Notes: generated by a model not told the origin, from the sequence alone. A stretch of 43,052 bases of DNA from an uncultured Clostridia bacterium (GCA_947589035.1 CANPYZ010000022.1:1-43052), one strand, 5' to 3'; counted from the first letter of the stretch, positions 1-8,497 are shown. A program made the numbers and translations.

Positions 1-434
1 CTGACAAGATTAAACTTCTGCCTGCTCTTCTTTCGGCTTGTTGTCAGCTTTTCTAATTTTACATGGGTAGAAGTAAAACTGATTTTGCACGGGTCAGCGT
101 AAAAGCTCGGTTTTGACTTTCTTCTGCTTTTGAATTTCGGAAGTTCCGCAATACCATTAAAAAATCTCTGATAGGCTGTTACTGCATCTTTGATTGCCTG
201 TTTCGGAATATTATTGCTGTAATCCTTCAGCCACGCATATTCTGGTTGTGTTTTCAACTTTGTAAAAATTCTGCGTAGTTCATGATGAGAAAGAAATAAC
301 TTCCCTGCTGCGTAATTTTTCTGTTCATAGTCCAATGCCCAGTTATACGCAAATCTTGTCAATCCTGCACATGCAAACAATTTTGTTTTCTGCTTGTTGT
401 TCGGTAGAAGCATGACTTTGATTGTCTTAATCAT
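1..434 (-). CDS. tnpB: TnpB-family RNA-guided endonuclease (OrfB), N-terminal part, runs off left edge
   Basis: An uninterrupted reading frame of 144 codons starts at the ATG at 434 and leaves the window with no stop. The N-terminus begins MIKTIKVMLLPNNKQKTKL and continues with ...FAYNWALDYEQKNYAAGK... and ...YQRFFNGIAELPKFKSRRK..., which is the typical start of IS200/IS605- and IS607-type TnpB proteins. TnpB is known to be an omega-RNA-guided nuclease carried by these elements; its RuvC catalytic residues lie downstream and cannot be checked here. An AAAGGAG ribosome binding site sits about nine bases before the ATG. It lies right after rbfA on the same strand, so the element is inserted at the 3' end of the nusA/infB operon. 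No tnpA is visible. Family call is firm; intactness is unknown. Confidence 0.85.
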   Translation of the reverse strand, partial: MIKTIKVMLLPNNKQKTKLFACAGLTRFAYNWALDYEQKNYAAGKLFLSHHELRRIFTKLKTQPEYAWLKDYSNNIPKQAIKDAVTAYQRFFNGIAELPKFKSRRKSKPSFYADPCKISFTSTHVKLEKLTTSRKKSRQKFNLV

Positions 435-528
435 TTTTAGTAAGCTCCTTTATCATTTTTTGACTTTTTCCTTTAAAATTATAAGAGTCAATACTTTATG
501 ACAACATTTTATAAAAATGTTTTAACTG
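435..528 (-). mobile_element. Probable left end of the tnpB element, with AT-rich hairpin
   Basis: The 94 bases between the tnpB start and the rbfA stop hold a perfect 8-bp stem with a 3-base loop (AACATTTT at 503-510, AAAATGTT at 514-521). IS200/IS605-family ends carry subterminal palindromes of this sort, so this is read as the left-end hairpin. It could also act as a weak end for the rbfA transcript, although no T tract follows. A TATAAT-like box lies between it and tnpB on the minus strand, with only a poor -35. The exact end of the element was not determined. Confidence 0.45.
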
Positions 529-885
529 TTAAATTCCCCCCTTTGTCTGTTCGATTTCATTCAGTTTTCTGGTAATTTCTGCACCCCTTGCAATGGAATC
601 ATCTGCAATAAATGTCAGTTCCGGACTTTTTCGCATTTTCAGACGGGAAAATAATTCCCTCCGGATAAATCCCGCCGCACTGCGTAAGCCTTTCACGGAT
701 TGTTTCGTATCGTCCATTCCTAACAAACTTGATACATATATTTTACAATGAGAACCGTCTCCGGCAAGTTCTACCCTCACAATGGAAAGCATTTTGCTGA
801 CCCGTGGGTCTTTCACCTGCCGGAATATATCCGTTAATTCCCGATGAATATCTTCTGACATTCGGCTTGTTTTAAAACTCGGCAT
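529..885 (-). CDS. rbfA: Ribosome-binding factor A
   Basis: 118 residues, the normal size for RbfA. The single KH-like domain spans nearly the whole protein, with recognisable MPSFKTSRMSEDIHREL at the start, DPRVSKMLSIVRVELAGD, and RKSPELTFIADDS near the end. RbfA binds the immature 30S subunit and helps process and fold the 5' end of 16S rRNA, especially in the cold. It is the last gene of the rimP-nusA-ylxR-ylxQ-infB operon; its ATG shares its A with the TAA of the upstream 109-codon gene (TAATG), so the two are probably translationally coupled. The next thing downstream is a tnpB element rather than the nrnA/truB/ribF genes often found here. Confidence 0.96.
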   Translation of the reverse strand: MPSFKTSRMSEDIHRELTDIFRQVKDPRVSKMLSIVRVELAGDGSHCKIYVSSLLGMDDTKQSVKGLRSAAGFIRRELFSRLKMRKSPELTFIADDSIARGAEITRKLNEIEQTKGGI

Positions 886-1214
886 TAAGTCTCCTCCTTG
901 CTTTCTGTTCCGGAATCAGTAATAATATATTCTGCATCATCTCCGGCAAAAAATGTTTTCCCCTCTATCGCTTCTTCTAATTCTTCATTGCTTTGTTCAT
1001 AATGCAGCATTTCCTCCGCCGGAACAGGAACAGTAACTTTCGCTAATTCGTCTGGTTCTTCCGGTTCAGCACATTCCACAGCAGAACACTGCCCTAATAA
1101 AATTCGTTTCACCGATTCGAAAAAGAATATATCTACGGGTCCAAATTCTTCCCATGCAAGTGCTTCATCACAATATTGAAGCATATCTTTCGTACTCATT
1201 CTTGTGTATTCCAT
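885..1214 (-). CDS. Acidic protein of unknown function between infB and rbfA
   Basis: 109 residues from the ATG at 1214, chosen because a GAAAGGGGAA ribosome binding site lies just upstream; the open frame extends further back into infB but with no supporting site. The protein begins MEYTRMSTKDMLQYCDEALA, has a hydrophobic/aromatic patch (PVDIFFFESVKRILLGQC) near residue 30 and is then rich in Glu and Asp to the end. It has no signal peptide or membrane segment and I recognise no family. In many Firmicutes this slot holds ylxP (DUF503), but this sequence does not resemble that family. Its stop overlaps the rbfA start by one base, and it follows infB by 22 bases, so it belongs to the translation-factor operon. 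A role in ribosome assembly or initiation is only a guess from position. Confidence 0.75.
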   Translation of the reverse strand: MEYTRMSTKDMLQYCDEALAWEEFGPVDIFFFESVKRILLGQCSAVECAEPEEPDELAKVTVPVPAEEMLHYEQSNEELEEAIEGKTFFAGDDAEYIITDSGTESKEET

Positions 1215-1236
1215 GCAAAATTCCCCTTTCACGGGA

Positions 1237-3744
1237 TTATTCCGGCTGGTATTCCTCCATGATATACGCCTCGAAAATATCTCCGGATTTAATATCATTG
1301 AACTTTTCCAGACTAATTCCGCATTCATAACCGCTGTTGACTTCTTTCACAGCATCTTTGAATCTTTGCAGCCCTGCAATGTGGTCATCGGCAATAATAA
1401 TTCCATCTCGAACAATGCGAATCTGGCATTGTCGGGTTAATTTCCCTTCCAGAACATAACTTCCTGCAACTGTGCCTACACTTGGAATTTTAAATACTTC
1501 ACGCACTTCCGCTTTTCCTAAAATCACTTCACGGTATTTCGGCGCAAGCATTCCTTTCATTGCGGTGGAAATTTCTTCAATTGCATCATAAATAATTCGA
1601 TATAACCGAATATCTACACCATCTCTTGCGGCACTTTCCTCTGCGCCGTTGTCCGGTCTAACGTTAAACCCAACAATAATTGCATTAGAGGCATTCGCTA
1701 ACATCACGTCACTTTCTTTGATTGCACCGACTGCACTGTGAATCACTCTGACGTGTACTTCATCATTGGACAGCTTTTCTAAAGAACTCTTCACCGCTTC
1801 AGCACTACCCTGCACATCCGCTTTCACGATAATTGGTAATTCTTTCGTTTCGCCTTCAGCAATCTGACTGAATAAATTATCTAACGTCAATTTATGCGTG
1901 CTATGCTGGAATTGCGCTTCTTTCGCTTCATGTTTTCTCTGGTCAACTAATTCCCTTGCTAAACGTTCATCTTCTACAGCGTCGAAAATATCTCCGGCAC
2001 TCGGTACTTCATCTAAGCCTGTAATTTCTACCGGCACGGAAGGAGCTGCGGATTTCACTATTGCGCCCGTGTAATTAGTCATTACACGCACTTTTCCGAC
2101 AGAAGTTCCCGCAATAATAATATCTCCCGTGTGTAAAGTCCCTTTCTGCACTAAAAGCGTTGCAATTGGTCCTCTGCCTTTATCCAAACGTGCTTCAATG
2201 ACTGTGCCTTTGGCAAGTCTGTCCGGATTCGCTGTTAATTCTTTCACTTCTGCAACCAATAAAATATTTTCTAAAAGTTCTTCAATGCCTTCTCCGGTTT
2301 TCGCTGAAACAGGAATGCAAATTGTATCGCCGCCCCATTCTTCACAAACAAGCCCGTATTCCGTTAATTGCTGCATGACCCGTTCAGGATTAGCGGCTTC
2401 TTTATCCATTTTATTGATTGCCACAATGACGGAAACGCCTGCCGCTTTAGCGTGGTTAATGGATTCTACCGTCTGCGGCATAATTCCGTCATCTGCGGCA
2501 ACAACTAATACTGCAATATCAGTAATGTTCGCCCCTCTTGCCCTCATGGAAGTAAATGCTTCATGTCCGGGCGTGTCTAAGAACGTAATCACTTGCCCAT
2601 TGTGCTTTACCTGATAAGCACCAATATGCTGCGTAATTCCTCCGGCTTCTGAAGCAGTAACATTCGCATGACGGATTCTGTCTAAAATTGACGTTTTCCC
2701 ATGGTCTACATGACCCATTACCACAACAACCGGCGGACGGGGCTGTTGATTTTCTTCATCAACTTCTTCCGATTCAATTAAACGCTCTTCAATAGTCATA
2801 ATGACTTCTTTTTCCACTTTTGCGCCGAGTTCTTCCGCTACTAAACTTGCCGTGTCGAAATCAATCTCTTCATTGATGCTTGCCATTACGCCTAAGCCCA
2901 TTAATTTTCCAATTACTTTGGAAACGTTCACTTTCAGACGGCTTGCTAATTCCCCAACTTGAATCATGTCCGGAATTTTCACTTTCAATTGCTGTTTCCT
3001 TGCCCGTTCTAATTCTAAGCGATTTAACCGCTGTGCTTCTGTTTCCTGTTTCCGGCTGTTGGATTTTTTGCCTTTCTGGGCGGATTTCTGATTAATTTTC
3101 TGTTTTTTCGTGGAATAATTTTCTTTTCTTCTGTCCGCTGGGGCAATTTGTTCATAGCGTTCATTGTATTTATCTAATTCAACATAACTGCCACGAGTGT
3201 CTACAGTACGCCGTTTTTCATTGTTTTCCACCCGTTCTGAACTTACTACACTGCGTTCCCCGCTCATGACACCGCCTAAACGGGTTTTCTCTCCATGCGG
3301 AGTTTTACTGCGTTTCTTTTCTTCATGCGGTTTCTGTTTCGGCTTCTGTTCCTGAACGGGTTTTTCTGGTTCAGCAGGTTTCACTTGTTTTTCCTTTTCC
3401 TTTATAGTGGGCTTTTCCTGTTGTTTTGCCTTCTGGGCTTTTTCATTCTTCTTTTCTGACTTACTCATCTTATCAGAACGGTTCTTTTTTGGGTTGTGCG
3501 GTTTCTTTTCGCCTCTGTTTTCTGGTCTCGGCTGGCTTTTCATGGCGAAATATTCATCAAAACTGCTGACATTGCTTTTCTGCGTATAATATTCTAACGC
3601 TAAATTCATTTCCTGTTCAGAAATGGACGAACCGGAAGATTTTTTTTCTCCGGTGTGATCTTCAATAAAGGCAGCAAGTTCCTTTGTGGGAATTTGTAAA
3701 TCTTTTGCCGCATCACTCAATTTAATTTTGTTCTTGTTTGCCAT
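1237..3744 (-). CDS. infB: Translation initiation factor IF-2
   Basis: 835 residues from the ATG at 3744, which has AGGAGG eight bases upstream; a longer open frame exists but lacks a ribosome binding site. Order of parts: an IF2_N helix at the start ([17 protein letters not shown]), a long Lys/Glu/Pro-rich linker to about residue 240, a second IF2_N module, then the GTPase domain with G1 GHVDHGKTS (about 343), G3 DTPGH (about 388) and G4 NKMD (about 443), followed by domains II, III and the C-terminal fMet-tRNA-binding barrel. IF-2 is a GTPase that brings initiator tRNA to the 30S subunit and promotes 50S joining. Its start lies inside the 3' end of ylxQ (23-base overlap), a sign of translational coupling. 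Confidence 0.98.
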   Translation of the reverse strand: MANKNKIKLSDAAKDLQIPTKELAAFIEDHTGEKKSSGSSISEQEMNLALEYYTQKSNVSSFDEYFAMKSQPRPENRGEKKPHNPKKNRSDKMSKSEKKNEKAQKAKQQEKPTIKEKEKQVKPAEPEKPVQEQKPKQKPHEEKKRSKTPHGEKTRLGGVMSGERSVVSSERVENNEKRRTVDTRGSYVELDKYNERYEQIAPADRRKENYSTKKQKINQKSAQKGKKSNSRKQETEAQRLNRLELERARKQQLKVKIPDMIQVGELASRLKVNVSKVIGKLMGLGVMASINEEIDFDTASLVAEELGAKVEKEVIMTIEERLIESEEVDEENQQPRPPVVVVMGHVDHGKTSILDRIRHANVTASEAGGITQHIGAYQVKHNGQVITFLDTPGHEAFTSMRARGANITDIAVLVVAADDGIMPQTVESINHAKAAGVSVIVAINKMDKEAANPERVMQQLTEYGLVCEEWGGDTICIPVSAKTGEGIEELLENILLVAEVKELTANPDRLAKGTVIEARLDKGRGPIATLLVQKGTLHTGDIIIAGTSVGKVRVMTNYTGAIVKSAAPSVPVEITGLDEVPSAGDIFDAVEDERLARELVDQRKHEAKEAQFQHSTHKLTLDNLFSQIAEGETKELPIIVKADVQGSAEAVKSSLEKLSNDEVHVRVIHSAVGAIKESDVMLANASNAIIVGFNVRPDNGAEESAARDGVDIRLYRIIYDAIEEISTAMKGMLAPKYREVILGKAEVREVFKIPSVGTVAGSYVLEGKLTRQCQIRIVRDGIIIADDHIAGLQRFKDAVKEVNSGYECGISLEKFNDIKSGDIFEAYIMEEYQPE

Positions 3745-4084
3745 AGGCAATATCCTCCTTATCTGTTGTTGTGTTCTGTTCAAGCATACACAACTGGCGG
3801 ATTCTGTTTGAAAATCCTGAATCCGTGACGGCAGCAACAGCAGTTTTCCTGCCGACAAGCCTTTCCATGTCGTCTTTGGTCAAGGGCATTGCACTGACCG
3901 GAACAGAATATTTCTCACAGAAATAACATACTTCTTTGTTAGTTTTTGGCGAAATGTCCGCTGCTGTTAAAACACAGCAGACTTTCTTTTTTTCTAAAGC
4001 CTCTTTTGTCGGGTCAAATCCCAGAATTAGTTTTCCGGCTTTCCGGCATATGCTGAGGATTCCCGTCAATTTCGGATAGCGCAT
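3722..4084 (-). CDS. ylxQ: YlxQ-type L7Ae/L30e-family RNA-binding protein
   Basis: 120 residues. The segment [20 protein letters not shown] near the N-terminus and the following [25 protein letters not shown] are the signature of the YlxQ branch of the L7Ae/L30e/S12e/Gadd45 fold. Members bind kink-turn-type RNA; the bacterial nusA-operon member is thought to interact with RNA but its exact role is unsettled. The start was kept at MRYPKL because the family core begins about seven residues in, even though this places the gene start 71 bases inside ylxR. The 3' end overlaps infB by 23 bases, and the C-terminal tail (about 25 residues) is polar and probably disordered. Confidence 0.9.
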   Translation of the reverse strand: MRYPKLTGILSICRKAGKLILGFDPTKEALEKKKVCCVLTAADISPKTNKEVCYFCEKYSVPVSAMPLTKDDMERLVGRKTAVAAVTDSGFSNRIRQLCMLEQNTTTDKEDIAYGKQEQN

Positions 4085-4328
4085 TCTTCATCACCTCGTA
4101 AACTTCCGGACTGACTTTACAGGAAAAACTTTTTTCTATTCGGTGTTGTTTTCTGGCTAATTCCAAACACTGAATATCTGGACAAAGATAAGCACCTCTT
4201 CCGGCTTTTTTTCCGGTAAAATCTAATGAAATTTCTCCTTCCGGAGAACGGACAATCCGAATTAACTCTTTTTTAGGCTTATTTTCATGGCAGCCAATGC
4301 ACATTCGCATGGGAATTTTTTTCTGCAT
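4014..4328 (-). CDS. ylxR: YlxR / RnpM family RNase P modulator (DUF448)
   Basis: 104 residues. The start MQKKIPMRMCIGCHENKPKK is diagnostic, as are LIRIVRSPEG, GKKAGRGAYLCPD and CLELARK; these make up the DUF448 fold with its basic RNA-binding face and the Cys-x2-Cys motif. In Bacillus subtilis the family member (RnpM) binds and tunes RNase P; that role is carried over by homology. The protein is longer at its C-terminus than most family members, and its last 24 codons overlap ylxQ in another frame. Three bases separate it from nusA upstream. It is transcribed with nusA and infB. Confidence 0.93.
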   Translation of the reverse strand: MQKKIPMRMCIGCHENKPKKELIRIVRSPEGEISLDFTGKKAGRGAYLCPDIQCLELARKQHRIEKSFSCKVSPEVYEVMKNALSEIDGNPQHMPESRKTNSGI

Positions 4329-4331
4329 GGC

Positions 4332-5426
4332 TTATTCCTCAGCAGTTTCCGGTTGTTCTACATCTGAAATTTCCGGTTCAGGAACAGGGGCTGTTTCAGC
4401 TTTGATGTCAATTTTGAAATTGGTTAATTTTGCGGCAAGTTTTGCATTTTGTCCTTTATTGCCGATGGCAAGTGAAAGCTGGTCAGCGGGAACATATGCC
4501 ACACAGGCGTGTTCTTCCTCATTCAGCACTTCCACTCGAAGAACTTTCGCCGGAGAAAGTGCATTGGAAATAAATTCTTCCGGTTTTTCGCTGTAGGGAA
4601 TAATGTCAATTTTTTCCCCGTTCAGTTCTTTCACTATCGCTGAAATACGGGAATGTTTCGCACCAATGCAAGCCCCTATTGCATCAACATTCGGGTCATG
4701 TGATAAAACAGCAATTTTCGAACGGGAACCCGCTTCACGGGAAATGGCTTTCACTTCCACAATGCCTTCAAAAATTTCCGGTACTTCCAATTCGAATAAA
4801 CGCTTTACTAAATCTCTGTGTACACGGGAAAGCTTAATAATCGGCTTTTTATTCCGGTTAATAATTCCTGTCACGTACACTTTAATTTGCATTCCCTCAG
4901 TTAATTCTTCACCGGGAATTTGTTCTTGCCGTAAAAGATACAATTCCGTTTTGTCATACATCAGCGTTGCTGCACCTCTGCCAGGTTCTACTTGCATTAC
5001 GGTTGCTGTGATAATATCATTTTCTTTACATAAAAATTTGTCTAAAATTCTGTCACGGTTAATGTCCCGTAAATCACCTTTAATTGACTGTTTCGCCGAT
5101 TGTGCGGAAGCCCTGCTGAATTTGGAAATATCCAGCTTGTGTTCTAAAGTCGCTCCTGCGTATGTTCCTGGGTCAATCGTTCTCGCCTCATCAATGTTAA
5201 TTTCCGTGTGGTTAATTGGTTCATCTTCTACCACTGTCTGAAGCAGAAACACATCAAAAATCTGCTTTTCAGGGTCAATGTCTACCCGTATCAATTCCTT
5301 ACATTCCGGATACATTCTCTGTACAGACTTCTGCATTGCAGATTTTACGGTTTCAATCATTTTTTCCGTGTCAAGGCTGTTTTCTGTTCCGACTTCAGCC
5401 AAAGTTTCAAAAAATTTACTGTCCAT
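4332..5426 (-). CDS. nusA: Transcription termination/antitermination factor NusA
   Basis: 364 residues, a standard Firmicute length. The N-terminal RNA-polymerase-binding domain covers about 1-125, an S1 domain follows (about 135-200, EGDIITATV-like start at ENDIITATVMQVEPGRG), and two KH domains fill the rest (SRSKIAVLSHDPNVDAIGAC in KH1; DQLSLAIGNKGQNAKLAAKL with its GxxG loop in KH2). A short Pro/Glu-rich tail ends the protein; the acidic repeats of proteobacterial NusA are absent. NusA binds elongating RNA polymerase and nascent RNA, affecting pausing and intrinsic termination. The gene follows rimP by 25 bases and precedes ylxR by 3. Confidence 0.97.
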   Translation of the reverse strand: MDSKFFETLAEVGTENSLDTEKMIETVKSAMQKSVQRMYPECKELIRVDIDPEKQIFDVFLLQTVVEDEPINHTEINIDEARTIDPGTYAGATLEHKLDISKFSRASAQSAKQSIKGDLRDINRDRILDKFLCKENDIITATVMQVEPGRGAATLMYDKTELYLLRQEQIPGEELTEGMQIKVYVTGIINRNKKPIIKLSRVHRDLVKRLFELEVPEIFEGIVEVKAISREAGSRSKIAVLSHDPNVDAIGACIGAKHSRISAIVKELNGEKIDIIPYSEKPEEFISNALSPAKVLRVEVLNEEEHACVAYVPADQLSLAIGNKGQNAKLAAKLTNFKIDIKAETAPVPEPEISDVEQPETAEE

Positions 5427-5451
5427 TTTTTCTGATTCCTCCAGTAACTAA

Positions 5452-5931
5452 TTACTCAAATGAAAAATAAAGTTTTACAAATGCTAACGCTGAAAACGGA
5501 AGCTGCATTGTTTTTTCCGGTGTGCGTAATGTCAGCATGTCTTTGTTCCAGTCTTCCAGAACGCCGACAATTTCCCGATTTCCGTCGTCAAAATTTCGAA
5601 AACCTTTCACTCTTACCGTACACCCGACACAAGCATCAAAATGACTTTCCCGTATCAATTCCGCTTCCAGCCCCGGGGAACTGATTTCCAGAATGTAACT
5701 TTGCGGAATGGGGTCTTTTTCGTCCAGTAAATCACTTACCGGTGCAGTAACTTTTTCACAGTCCTGAATGGTAATGGTTTCCTGTTCGCTGTCAATGAAA
5801 ATTCGTAAATACCAGTTTGCACCCTCTTTTTCATAACGAACGTCCCAGATTAAATAGCCCATTTCCGTAACTACCGGCGCAATCAGGTCGTAAATTTTCT
5901 GTTCTGTGCTGCCGAATTTTTTCAGTTTCAT
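5452..5931 (-). CDS. rimP: Ribosome maturation factor RimP
   Basis: 159 residues, normal for RimP. The N-terminal alpha/beta domain contains GYLIWDVRYEKEGANWYLRI and the dipeptide-rich stretch SPGLEAELIRESHF that marks the family; the C-terminal part is an SH3-like barrel. RimP is needed for maturation of the 30S subunit. It is the first gene of the nusA/infB operon: a consensus promoter and a strong leader hairpin lie upstream. The ATG at 5931 is preceded by a modest AGGCAGG site about 13 bases away; another ATG nine bases upstream is in the wrong frame. Confidence 0.95.
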   Translation of the reverse strand: MKLKKFGSTEQKIYDLIAPVVTEMGYLIWDVRYEKEGANWYLRIFIDSEQETITIQDCEKVTAPVSDLLDEKDPIPQSYILEISSPGLEAELIRESHFDACVGCTVRVKGFRNFDDGNREIVGVLEDWNKDMLTLRTPEKTMQLPFSALAFVKLYFSFE

Positions 5932-5973
5932 CTTCAGTCATTACCTGCCTTTCTGAATTTCTGCTGCAAAACG

Positions 5974-6000
5974 AAAGACCGGATTCGGGTTCCGGTCTTT
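5974..6000 (-). promoter_or_regulatory. Leader hairpin upstream of rimP
   Basis: A perfect 10-bp stem (AAAGACCGGA / TCCGGTCTTT) with a 7-base loop lies in the 5' leader, about 43 bases before the rimP start. Read in the operon direction it is followed by TTTCGTTTTG, an interrupted T tract, so it could be a leaky terminator (attenuator) or a stabilising 5' structure. On the plus strand it is followed by an uninterrupted run of Ts, but no plus-strand gene enters from that side. Confidence 0.55.
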
Positions 6001-6030
6001 TTCACATCTCCAGCTTGTAAGCATATTAAC

Positions 6031-6059
6031 ATTATAACATATTTCTTTTAAAAAATCAA
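6031..6059 (-). promoter_or_regulatory. Sigma-A-type promoter of the rimP-nusA-infB-rbfA operon
   Basis: On the minus strand TTGATT (6059-6054) and a perfect TATAAT (6036-6031) are 17 bases apart. Transcription should start near 6025, giving a leader of about 95 bases that contains the hairpin at 5974-6000. Confidence 0.8.
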
Positions 6060-6463
6060 GTATCTTTTGCAAATTTTTCAAAAAAATTTTCATTGTCCAT
6101 ATTTACCATATCCAGCTATTTATTGTGGAAAAATATGGTTTAGAAAATATGAAAATAATGAAACGATAGCTTGACATTTTACTAAAAATGTGATAAAATA
6201 AAATAGTAAAGCGAAATCACGATAAATTATTTATTATTTTAATAAAATATCATATATTTTTTAATATTTTTCTTAACATTGTAGTTTTCCCTGAATTTCA
6301 AAAAATACCCAAAAGAAAGTTATTTGTTATCAAATTGTAATGATTTATTCATTTCTTTATGACAAAGAATATGATATAATAGAAGTTAGACAGAAAGATA
6401 GAGAGATTTAGCTCATGACCGTAGAACAAAGTTTATTGAGATAGAAGAAAGGAATGAGGCGTT
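6060..6463. other. Divergent intergenic region between rimP and the L,D-transpeptidase gene
   Basis: AT-rich, about 400 bases. It holds the plus-strand promoter at 6171-6199 and, closer to the gene, a second TATAAT at 6375-6380 for which I see no convincing -35. I find no conserved RNA, repeat or coding stretch in the rest. Confidence 0.5.
6171..6199 (+). promoter_or_regulatory. Promoter candidate for the L,D-transpeptidase gene
   Basis: TTGACA (6171-6176) and TAAAAT (6194-6199) with a 17-base spacer, a near-consensus housekeeping promoter. It lies 265 bases before the start codon, leaving a long AU-rich leader; the second -10-like box at 6375-6380 could be a nearer alternative. Confidence 0.65.
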
Positions 6464-8455
6464 TTGCAAAATCAGAATGACCCTAAGCAGAAAAAATCTG
6501 CTGAAAATTTAGATGCTTCCAAAATGTCCGGTGCTGCACTTCTGGAAGCGATTGGCATATCGGAATCCTTACCAAATTCTCTTGTCCGTGAAAATAATCA
6601 GAAATCCACAGCTGCACCCGAACAAACCGACCTTCCGCAGCCAGAATCTGACATGCAAAAACGTATTGCCGAAATTCAAAGACAAAAAATGCAGAAAATC
6701 CGTGAAGCCCTCGCTGCACAACATGAACAGGAAATGGATTCTTCTGATCATGTTTCAGAACCTGCCGAAACGGTAGCCGTTTCTGAACCGAATGCCTCTT
6801 CCGGCGGCACTGCTGTTGCACTCGCTGAAAGACCTGAACCAGATTCAGCTGATGATGTTTCTGAACCGGATTCCCCAGTTGAAGAAGTTGAACCAGCTGA
6901 AGAAGATGAAGAAGATGAAGAAGATAATGAAGACACTCAAGAAATAGAATCTGTTTCTTCTGAACCCGAACCAGAACCAGAAAAGCCCGTGAAGAAAGTT
7001 TCTTCCCATAAGCCCAAAAAAAAGAAAAAAAAGAAGAAAAAGAGAAAATTAAATCAAAGAAACAGTTTATTTATTGGTACAGGCTGCGCAAGTGTTTTGA
7101 TTATTGCATATTTCATTGGCGCACTCAGCTATCAGGGGAAATTCTTGCCCAGAACGTATATCAATTCCCTTTCCGTTGCCGGTATGACTACAGAAGAAGC
7201 CCATGATGCATTGATTCAGGCGAAAGAAATTAAAGATTTAACCCTCGTTACCCCGAAAGGCGAAGAAGCCGTTTTCGCTGCAAGCGATTTTAAAGCCGCT
7301 TATGAAATTCCTTCCGGTGCTTTGAATGAAGCCGCCAGTGAAAGCAATTTCATCTGGTTTTCTAAATTATTCAGAAGTTCGGAATATGCAGTCAAGTATG
7401 ATTATACTTATTCCGAAGAAGACCTCAGAAATTTAATTCAAAATTATGACTGGGGTAATGAAGTTTCCCAAAATGCGAAAATTATTCGCTCTAATAGTGG
7501 AGATTTCACGATTCAGCCGGAAACACTCGGCGATAAATTCGATATAGATACGTTGCTGAACTATATCATGGAACAACTCTCTTCCGGTAAAAATATTATC
7601 AATATGGAAGATTCCGGCTGTTATGAAAATTACCGTGCTAAAGTAAAAGCAACTGACCTTGAAGACGATGTGGAAGTTTACAACCGCTATGCGAAATGTT
7701 CCATTACGTTCGATTTCGAAGACAGAAAAAAAGTCGTTGACAATGATATGGTCATTAGTTGGCTGATGACAAAAGAAGACGGCTCTTTCGTCACAACTTC
7801 CGGTCATGTCATTCCGCTGAATCAAGATGCGATTGCTGAATTTGTCGCACAAATGGCAGAAGAAACTGACACTTACGGAAAAGACAGAGAATTTTATTCC
7901 ACGCTTGATGGCTGGATTACTGTTCCATGGACTTCCAGCAGCATGTACGGATGGAAAATTGACCAGAATGCAACAGTAAATCAGATTATGGAACTCATTG
8001 ACAAAGGCGAATCTGTTACTGTTGAACCCATTTACGCTGAAAAGGGAATGACCCGACAAACAGACGATATTGGCACAACGTATATTGACGTGGATATTTC
8101 CGCACAACATTTCTGGTATTACAAAAATAATGAATTGTTAATGGATTATGACATCGTTTCCGGTCTGGAAGTAGACCCCAGCAGAAGAACGCCCCGTGGA
8201 ATTTTCAAAATTCTCCGCCACGCTAACGGCGCAACTCTCGGTTCTTATGCCGTGGAAGGCTATGAACAATGGGTTGATTACTGGATGCCGTTCACATGGG
8301 ACGGCTGCGGTTTTCATGACTTGTCCCGTGGTTCTTACGGCGGTTCTGTGTATATGTATAACGGTTCACACGGCTGTCTGAATATGCGCTGGTCAGAAGC
8401 TAAAAATTTATATGAAAATATTGAAGATAATATTCCTGTTATCGTTCATGACTGA
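6464..8455 (+). CDS. Membrane-anchored L,D-transpeptidase (YkuD) with long charged cytoplasmic domain
   Basis: 663 residues from a TTG start preceded by GGAATGAGGCG. A cytoplasmic region of about 200 residues is polar and Pro/Glu-rich, with a run of acidic residues near 141-160 and then a run of nine or more lysines near 185-193. One membrane segment follows (about 201-222), so the rest is outside the cell. The outer part has a PG_binding_4-like region and a C-terminal YkuD domain (about 535-663) with the catalytic motif SHGCLNMRW; Cys638 is the expected nucleophile. YkuD enzymes make 3-3 peptide cross-links in peptidoglycan or attach molecules to it. The gene stands alone between its own promoter and a strong terminator. 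The acid-then-lysine cytoplasmic domain is unusual and its job is unknown. Catalytic assignment is sure. Confidence 0.93.
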   Translation: MQNQNDPKQKKSAENLDASKMSGAALLEAIGISESLPNSLVRENNQKSTAAPEQTDLPQPESDMQKRIAEIQRQKMQKIREALAAQHEQEMDSSDHVSEPAETVAVSEPNASSGGTAVALAERPEPDSADDVSEPDSPVEEVEPAEEDEEDEEDNEDTQEIESVSSEPEPEPEKPVKKVSSHKPKKKKKKKKKRKLNQRNSLFIGTGCASVLIIAYFIGALSYQGKFLPRTYINSLSVAGMTTEEAHDALIQAKEIKDLTLVTPKGEEAVFAASDFKAAYEIPSGALNEAASESNFIWFSKLFRSSEYAVKYDYTYSEEDLRNLIQNYDWGNEVSQNAKIIRSNSGDFTIQPETLGDKFDIDTLLNYIMEQLSSGKNIINMEDSGCYENYRAKVKATDLEDDVEVYNRYAKCSITFDFEDRKKVVDNDMVISWLMTKEDGSFVTTSGHVIPLNQDAIAEFVAQMAEETDTYGKDREFYSTLDGWITVPWTSSSMYGWKIDQNATVNQIMELIDKGESVTVEPIYAEKGMTRQTDDIGTTYIDVDISAQHFWYYKNNELLMDYDIVSGLEVDPSRRTPRGIFKILRHANGATLGSYAVEGYEQWVDYWMPFTWDGCGFHDLSRGSYGGSVYMYNGSHGCLNMRWSEAKNLYENIEDNIPVIVHD

Positions 8456-8467
8456 TTTTTTAACGCT

Positions 8468-8497
8468 AAAGCAGAGTAGAAAATACTCTGCTTTTGT
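8468..8497 (+). terminator. Rho-independent terminator after the L,D-transpeptidase gene
   Basis: An 11-bp perfect stem (AAAGCAGAGTA / TACTCTGCTTT) with a GAAAA loop, followed by TTGTCATTTTT, begins 13 bases after the stop codon. Confidence 0.9.

Noticed and set aside
2129-2614. Plus-strand frame of 161 codons opposite infB
   Set aside because: It is antisense to the conserved GTPase domain, has no ribosome binding site and no recognisable protein character; a shadow of codon bias.
3745-3858. N-terminal extension of IF-2 upstream of 3744
   Set aside because: The extra residues lie within ylxQ in another frame, resemble no IF-2 and lack a binding site, whereas AGGAGG precedes 3744.
4603-5241. 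Plus-strand frame of 212 codons opposite nusA
   Set aside because: Antisense to conserved NusA domains; no initiation signal and no family resemblance.
6415-6444. Nine-codon leader peptide before the L,D-transpeptidase gene
   Set aside because: Weak binding site, no run of regulatory codons and no attenuator following it.
7433-8110. Minus-strand frame of 225 codons inside the L,D-transpeptidase gene
   Set aside because: Lies wholly opposite a well-supported gene and has no promoter or binding site.
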